This document shows, one piece after another, positions 59,416-64,000 of a stretch of DNA of 64,000 nt. Source of the DNA: Armatimonadetes bacterium UBA5352 (lineage in GTDB: Bacteria > Armatimonadota > Zipacnadia > Zipacnadales > UBA5352); contig DHPY01000104.1 in NCBI GenBank assembly GCA_002411015.1, positions 39,810 through 103,809 of the forward strand. The letters are read 5' to 3'. The stretch's first letter is position 1. Each line of letters opens with the position of its first letter. The translations under genes were made by a program, and so were the position numbers. The notes below the pieces were generated by a model. That model was not told where the DNA came from, ran no database searches, and saw nothing but the letters and a program-made list of their open reading frames with translations.

Positions 59416-61734
59416 ATGCACCTGTCTGATAAGCAGCTTGCGCGGCTCCTCGAGCAGCATGACATGTTCTGGAACGCTGCTCCCGAGGAGTGGCTGAACG
59501 GCATCCCGCTGGCCAACGGCGAAGTCGGCGCGATGGTCTGGGGCGATGGGGAGCCGCTGAAGATCACGCTGGACCGCTACGACTGCTGGGAGCTGCGCGA
59601 GCAACAGCCCGATCCGGAGATCTACACCTACCAGAACCTCCGCCGGCTCGTGGAAGCGGGTGCCGAGCAGACTGCGAAGTCTGACATGGTGGATCGCTGG
59701 CGCGTGCCGGAGAAGCCACACCCGACGCGCCTGCCGATGCCGCGCGTTGAAATGACGGTGCCGGGCGCTGAGGCATTCCGGGGGCGGCTTGAACTGATGA
59801 AGGCCTGCGCGCGCGGCTCCATCGAGTGTAAGAAGGGCCGGCTTGGCTGGCGCGCGTTCATGCCCGATGGCGAGCCGCTGCTGCTGATGGAGCTTGAGAC
59901 CACAGACGGCCTCCCGCTGCCGAAGGTCAGGGTCTCGCTCGACCACCTCACCGACGAGGCGAAGGAGACGCTCGAGGCGTGGGGCTATCAGCAGCCTGAG
60001 ACTGGCACCGCCGATCACGGCTCGCACTGGCTGCGGCTGAGGTTCCCCGCGGGCGGCGAGTATGCGGTGGCATGGCGGCTGCAGAAGACCGAGAGCGGTG
60101 GACTGCTGGCGGTGGCGATTGTAAGCCATCACCACTCGAAGCGGCCGCTGCAGGAGGCACTGAGGCTGGTGCACGAGCCGGACGTGGCGGCGCTGCGCGT
60201 GAAGCATGAGCAGTGGTGGCGTGAGTGGTGGCGCGCGTCGTGGCTGACGATCCCGGACGCATTCCTCGAGAACCTGTGGTACGTCGAGATGTACAAGCTG
60301 GGCTGCTCCAGCAGGCCGGGCGGGCTGCCAATCACGCTGCAGGGGCTCTGGACGGCCGATGGCGTGATGCCGCCGTGGTCGGGCGACTACCACCTCGACA
60401 TGAACGTGCAGGAGAGCTACTGGCCCGTCTACGAGAGCAACCACCTCGACGCGGGCCTGCCGCTGTACGAGATCTTCACGAAGTGCCTCCCGCGCTGGCG
60501 GAAGGATTGCGAGGAGTTCTTCGGGTTCGAGGGCATATGGTCGGGCTGCGCGATCGGGCCAACCGGCGCGCGCATCCATGGCTACCACGGCGTCGAGTAC
60601 TGGCCGGGCAACGCGGCATGGCTTGCACATCACTACTGGCTCCACTGGCTCTACTCGGGCGACCGGGAGTTCCTGCGCGAGCAGGCGCTGCCGATCATGC
60701 GCGGCGCGATGGAGACCTATATGAACCTGCTGGAGCCCGACGAAGCAGGCACGCTGCATCTGCCCCTCGGCTACGCGCCCGAGTGGGGTGAGGGTAGCGT
60801 GAAGCGCTACGGCCCCGATCCGTCGAGCGACATCGCGCTGATCCGCTGGCTCGGCGAGAGCCTGCTGGAGGCGACCGCGCTGCTCGACCTCGACGACCCG
60901 GGGCGCCTGCGCTGGAACAAGACGCTGCATAAGCTCCCGGACTACCCGCATGATGGCAGCGGCATCATGGTCACCGCCTGCGATGCGCTCTACGAGTCGC
61001 ACCGGCACCACTCGCACCTGATGGCGATCCACCCGCTTGGGACGCTGAACCGGGAGGACCCCGAGCAGAACGCGCTCATCCAGCGCTCGGTCACCCACTG
61101 GAACATGATGGGTACCGGAAGGTGGACCGGCTGGTCGTTCCCGTGGGCGTCGCTCATCGCGTCGCGGGCCGGACACGGGAACATGGCCGACGACATGCTC
61201 CAGCGCTACCGCGCGTTCCTGATGCCCAACAGCCTGCACGTGAACGGGGACTACCGCTACTTCGGGCACTCATTCTTCCACTATCAGCCGATGACGCTGG
61301 AGGGCGGCTTCGCGGCCGCCTCGGCGATCATGGAGATGCTTATGCAGAGCTGGGGGGGCACGATCCGGCTCTTCCCGACCGTTCCGGACGCCTGGAGCGA
61401 CGCGTTCTTCGAGGACCTGCGGGCCGAGGGCGGCTTCCTCGTGAGCGCACAGATGCTCGGCGGCGGCGTCACCTACGCGCGGATCGTCAGCACGGTGGGC
61501 GGCGCCTGCACGCTGCGCAACCCGTGGCCGGGGCAGCAGGTGGACATCTGCGGCCCGGATGGCGAACTGACGCTCTCCGGCGATGACCTGCAGTGGGAGA
61601 CGGAGGCGAGCACGGAATACCTCGTCTTCCCGGTCGGGGCGCACCTCGATGAGGGTGAGCTCTGCCCCGCTCCGCCGACGCGGCCGGACTGGCAATCGAA
61701 CTGGTTCGGCCTGCAGGCGCCGCCGCGGTTCTGA
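59416..61734 (+). CDS. GH95-like glycoside hydrolase
   Basis: The 772-residue protein has the GH95 layout: an N-terminal sandwich opening with PLANGEVGAMVWGDGEPLKI, a linker, an (alpha/alpha)6 barrel and a C-terminal sandwich. Barrel hallmarks are ITLQGLWTADG near residue 310, DYHLDMNVQESYWP near 326-340, HRHHSHLMAIHP near 530, and FRYF-like YRYFGHSFFHYQ near 615. GH95 enzymes are inverting alpha-L-fucosidases or alpha-L-galactosidases. No signal peptide is seen. GGAGGTGA precedes ATG 59416 at proper distance; the open frame further upstream overlaps the GNAT gene and is rejected. Confidence 0.85.
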   Translation: MHLSDKQLARLLEQHDMFWNAAPEEWLNGIPLANGEVGAMVWGDGEPLKITLDRYDCWELREQQPDPEIYTYQNLRRLVEAGAEQTAKSDMVDRWRVPEKPHPTRLPMPRVEMTVPGAEAFRGRLELMKACARGSIECKKGRLGWRAFMPDGEPLLLMELETTDGLPLPKVRVSLDHLTDEAKETLEAWGYQQPETGTADHGSHWLRLRFPAGGEYAVAWRLQKTESGGLLAVAIVSHHHSKRPLQEALRLVHEPDVAALRVKHEQWWREWWRASWLTIPDAFLENLWYVEMYKLGCSSRPGGLPITLQGLWTADGVMPPWSGDYHLDMNVQESYWPVYESNHLDAGLPLYEIFTKCLPRWRKDCEEFFGFEGIWSGCAIGPTGARIHGYHGVEYWPGNAAWLAHHYWLHWLYSGDREFLREQALPIMRGAMETYMNLLEPDEAGTLHLPLGYAPEWGEGSVKRYGPDPSSDIALIRWLGESLLEATALLDLDDPGRLRWNKTLHKLPDYPHDGSGIMVTACDALYESHRHHSHLMAIHPLGTLNREDPEQNALIQRSVTHWNMMGTGRWTGWSFPWASLIASRAGHGNMADDMLQRYRAFLMPNSLHVNGDYRYFGHSFFHYQPMTLEGGFAAASAIMEMLMQSWGGTIRLFPTVPDAWSDAFFEDLRAEGGFLVSAQMLGGGVTYARIVSTVGGACTLRNPWPGQQVDICGPDGELTLSGDDLQWETEASTEYLVFPVGAHLDEGELCPAPPTRPDWQSNWFGLQAPPRF

Positions 61735-61824
61735 GCCTCGCGCAGGAGCAGGCGGTCGTTGGCGGGAATACGCGTACTACTGAAGCGCTGCCTGGGCGCT
61801 TATGTCTGGCCAGAGAGTGAGCCG

Positions 61825-63111
61825 ATGGATCTCAATCAGGTGCTGAGTGAACTGCAGATCGAGGGCGCGCGTGAGGCGCTGCAGGATGGCTGGGAGGAGT
61901 CGCAGGCTCATGCGCAGGAGGGCGTTCCGGAGTTCCTGGCGCAGGAAGCGGTTCGCGCCGGGATCGCCGCCGCGCATATCCCCGAGCAATGGCATGGTGC
62001 GCTGCTGAGAGCGGCTGAGCGTGTGCGCGAGAGTGAGGCCGCGAGCGCGCTGGCGTGGCACGCGCGCTACTGGCTGCACGAGGCGCAGTTCAGCGCGCCG
62101 CGTGTGCGGCTGTGGCCGAATCTGGGCGAGTCCGCGCTCGGGCACGAGGGCGCCCTGCTGTGGCTGATCGCGCTCATCTCCGGCTACGAGCGGATGCAGG
62201 AGATCCATCGTCAGCACGATGTGCCGGAGGAAGTCGTGCGGGACACGCTCCTGCAGATCGATCTCTATCTGCGCGACACCACGCGCGAGCAGGGCTACCC
62301 CGAGGTGCCGCCGCGGCTGATCGCGTGGCTGATGAACCACTACACGGGTGTCATCTACCGCCTGGCGCGGCTTCAGTTCCAGTTCGGCACGAGCCACTAC
62401 CGTATCCGCGTCTACCGGCATCGGAAGACCGGGCGGGTCAGCGCCATCTCCGAGGCCGGGGTGCGTTTCCGGGATGATGGGCAGATCCTGCGGACGAGTG
62501 ACGACGCCACCGATTCGTGGGAGGCACAACTGACGGTAACCGAGGAGATCCTGCGCGGCACGCCCATCTCGCCTGAGGGCCATGCCCTCCGTGACCAGGT
62601 TGAGCTTCAGCTCACTGAGTGGGAGCAGGAGCTTGTGCCGGGCGACCCGGTGCTGCACATACACATCCCGGGCGGCGAGCCGATGGACTTCGACGCGTGC
62701 GGCGAGGCGTTCAGGCGGGCGCTCGCGTTCTTCCCGCGGCACTTCCCGAACTACCGCTCCAATGCGTTCATGTGCGGCTCGTGGGTGCTCAACACCGCCC
62801 TCCAGGAGATCGCGCCGGCGACTTCGAACATGGTGCGCTTCCAGCGCGAGGTCTACCTCTTCCCTATCGGCCTCGGCGAGGACTCGCTGCCATCGGGCCT
62901 GTTCGGAGGGCTGCTGCGCGACATGCCGGAGGACCTCTCGCAGGCCCCGCGCGGGACCTCGCTGCAGCGGGCATACCTCGACGCGATGGAAAGCGGAGGC
63001 CTCGTCACGGGAGGCGGCGGCTGTTTCCTGCTGCCGGAGGACGTGAACCGGGGAGCGCAGGCGTACCTTGACCGGCGGCGGCAGCCCGTACCAGGGAGTT
63101 CCGCGGACTAG
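61825..63111 (+). CDS. DUF5596-type acyltransferase-domain protein
   Basis: The 428-residue protein matches the pattern of the acyltransferase-domain (DUF5596 N-terminal, GNAT-like C-terminal) family. Recognisable blocks are GYERMQEIHRQHDVPEEVVRDTL near residue 120, FQFGTSHYRIRVYRHRKTG near 188, VLHIHIPGGEPMDFDACGEAFR near 275, and FQREVYLFPIGLG near 345. Members are common in Armatimonadota-like and Lentisphaerota-like genomes; the acyl acceptor is unknown. ATG 61825 has a modest GAGTGAG upstream; a longer in-frame reading starts at 61759. It lies 32 bases before purN. Confidence 0.72.
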   Translation: MDLNQVLSELQIEGAREALQDGWEESQAHAQEGVPEFLAQEAVRAGIAAAHIPEQWHGALLRAAERVRESEAASALAWHARYWLHEAQFSAPRVRLWPNLGESALGHEGALLWLIALISGYERMQEIHRQHDVPEEVVRDTLLQIDLYLRDTTREQGYPEVPPRLIAWLMNHYTGVIYRLARLQFQFGTSHYRIRVYRHRKTGRVSAISEAGVRFRDDGQILRTSDDATDSWEAQLTVTEEILRGTPISPEGHALRDQVELQLTEWEQELVPGDPVLHIHIPGGEPMDFDACGEAFRRALAFFPRHFPNYRSNAFMCGSWVLNTALQEIAPATSNMVRFQREVYLFPIGLGEDSLPSGLFGGLLRDMPEDLSQAPRGTSLQRAYLDAMESGGLVTGGGGCFLLPEDVNRGAQAYLDRRRQPVPGSSAD

Positions 63112-63142
63112 CTAACCCTACGAATCACCAGGAGTGGAGCCC

Positions 63143-63835
63143 ATGTCGCGTCAGATCACCCTCGGCGTCTTCGCGTCCGGGGGAGGCACGAACTTCCAGT
63201 CGATCATCGATGCCTGCGAGTCCGGGCGGATCAACGCCCGCGTGGGCGTGCTCATCAGCAACCGCGCGGACGCGGGTGCGCTCGAGCGCGCGCAGAAGCA
63301 CGGCATCGCCGCCGAGGTCGTCCCGGTCGGCAAGGACCTCTCAGAGAGGTTCGAGGCCGCCGATCAGCGCCATGTGGAGGTCCTGCGCGCCGCCGGAGTG
63401 GACCTCGTCTGCCTCGCGGGCTACATGCGCCGGATCGGCAGCGGTGTGCTGCGTGGCTGGCCGCATGCGGTCCTGAACATCCACCCGGCGATCCTGCCCT
63501 CCTTCAAGGGCGCACACGGGCAGCGCGACGCGGTGGAGTACGGCGTGCGGGTCTCAGGAGCCACAGTGCACTTCGCCGACGAGGAGTTCGACCGCGGGCC
63601 GATCATCATCCAGGCCGCGGTGCCGGTCATCCCGGGTGACACCGAGGAGACGCTCGGTGCGCGGATCCTCCAGCAGGAGCACCGGATCTACCCACAGGCG
63701 ATCCAGTGGTTCGCGGAGGGGCGGCTAAGGGTCGAGGGGCGGAGCGTGCTGCTGGACCCGCCATCGAGCGGCAGCTACGACAGGCATGGCGCGGGCATCA
63801 TCATCAGCCCGCCGCTGGAGATCGAGCGGGCGTAG
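63143..63835 (+). CDS. purN: phosphoribosylglycinamide formyltransferase
   Basis: The 230-residue protein transfers a formyl group from 10-formyltetrahydrofolate in purine synthesis. It has the nucleotide-binding FASGGGTNFQ near the start and the catalytic block LNIHPAILPSFKG, with Asn112 and His114, then VHFADEEFDRGPII with the catalytic aspartate near residue 150. AGGAG eight bases upstream selects ATG 63143 rather than an earlier GTG. Length is slightly above the usual 190-215 because of a short C-terminal extension. No other pur genes are visible in the window. Confidence 0.92.
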   Translation: MSRQITLGVFASGGGTNFQSIIDACESGRINARVGVLISNRADAGALERAQKHGIAAEVVPVGKDLSERFEAADQRHVEVLRAAGVDLVCLAGYMRRIGSGVLRGWPHAVLNIHPAILPSFKGAHGQRDAVEYGVRVSGATVHFADEEFDRGPIIIQAAVPVIPGDTEETLGARILQQEHRIYPQAIQWFAEGRLRVEGRSVLLDPPSSGSYDRHGAGIIISPPLEIERA

Positions 63836-63844
63836 TGCGGAGAC

Positions 63845-64000
63845 TCACACGTACTCGGCATGGCCGCCGCGCACGTTCCACAGCAGCGCGACCATGACCG
63901 CCGCCAGCGCCGCTCCGCCCGCCCAAAGGCCCACCACCGATGACCAGCCCATGCTCTCGGCAAGCTGCCCGGTGAGGGCTACGCTGATCGCCGCGCCGAC
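63845..64000 (-). CDS. 3' end of a membrane transporter, probably MFS (partial)
   Basis: Only the last 51 codons are in the window; the gene enters at the right edge in frame. The visible part reads LTGQLAESMGWSSVVGLWAG followed by a hydrophobic helix and ends GHAEYV. A Gly-Gln loop followed by a final helix resembles the C-terminal pair of helices of major-facilitator transporters. It converges with purN, stopping nine bases beyond it. Identity of the substrate cannot be judged. Confidence 0.5.
   Translation of the reverse strand, partial: VGAAISVALTGQLAESMGWSSVVGLWAGGAALAAVMVALLWNVRGGHAEYV

Noticed and set aside
4000..63000. Other long open frames antisense to real genes
   Set aside because: They are Arg/Ala/Pro-rich shadows of GC-rich coding sequence with no ribosome binding sites or family motifs.

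Overview
The window is GC-rich bacterial chromosomal DNA, densely coding on both strands, with no rRNA, tRNA or CRISPR array that I can see. An LptF/LptG-type permease (43203-44279), a PEP-CTERM protein (21162-21944), L,D-transpeptidase and NlpC/P60 wall enzymes, two copper-amine-oxidase-type stalk domains, two uroporphyrinogen-decarboxylase-like proteins plus a remnant, a DUF2961/GH172 protein and DUF5596-type acyltransferase all point to a diderm, glycan-degrading environmental bacterium. Armatimonadota, or a neighbouring phylum of similar lifestyle, is my best guess; this is inference from gene content, not from a marker gene.

Layout. 1-1000: an exported protein behind a good sigma-70-type promoter, closed by a terminator. 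986-5429 (minus): arginine biosynthesis operon argC-argJ-argB-argD. It is divergent from a seven-SH3-domain NlpC/P60 hydrolase (5841-8069), and the two facing promoters share a perfect inverted repeat. 8074-15319 (plus): a lipoprotein/DUF456 protein, then sugar-metabolism genes: sialidase-like propeller, xylose-isomerase-like TIM barrel, zinc sugar dehydrogenase, lactonase-type amidohydrolase and DegT aminotransferase; an enolase-superfamily dehydratase/racemase follows on the minus strand. 16.9-33.7 kb: beta-propeller, VOC protein, esterase-like hydrolase, PEP-CTERM protein, heparinase II/III-like lyase, MgtC-like membrane protein, lipoprotein, second DegT protein, ceramidase-like protein, MutY, Cys-type sulfatase and an RpiB-like protein.

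33.7-46.9 kb: a TSUP permease, then a minus-strand run (damaged URO-D-like gene, lipid kinase, serine hydrolase, small lipoprotein). An IS110-type remnant lies exactly where the URO-D-like gene lost its 5' end. A second esterase-like gene, a polysaccharide deacetylase, class I aldolase, LptF/G, AcpS, L,D-transpeptidase and a sialidase follow. 47.1-55.3 kb (plus) is one co-directional block: BioY, a membrane glycosyltransferase, sugar isomerase, URO-D-like protein, glycosidase-like exported protein, GH172 and an ACT-domain protein. 55.3-64.0 kb: Gfo/Idh/MocA oxidoreductase, DUF4091-like protein, a URO-D-like 3' remnant, GNAT, GH95-like glycosidase, DUF5596-type acyltransferase, PurN, and the 3' end of a transporter at the edge.

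How it fits together: exported or surface enzymes (heparinase-like lyase, sulfatase, GH95, GH172, sialidases, esterases, deacetylase) could release and trim sulfated or acylated glycans. Cytoplasmic dehydrogenase, lactonase, enolase-superfamily protein, class I aldolase, isomerases and Gfo/Idh proteins could then oxidise the sugars. The most unusual material is the URO-D-like proteins without the zinc motif set among sugar genes, the IS110-associated truncation, a 29-codon ORF with an excellent ribosome binding site, and a set of intergenic hairpins with a shared core but different stems.
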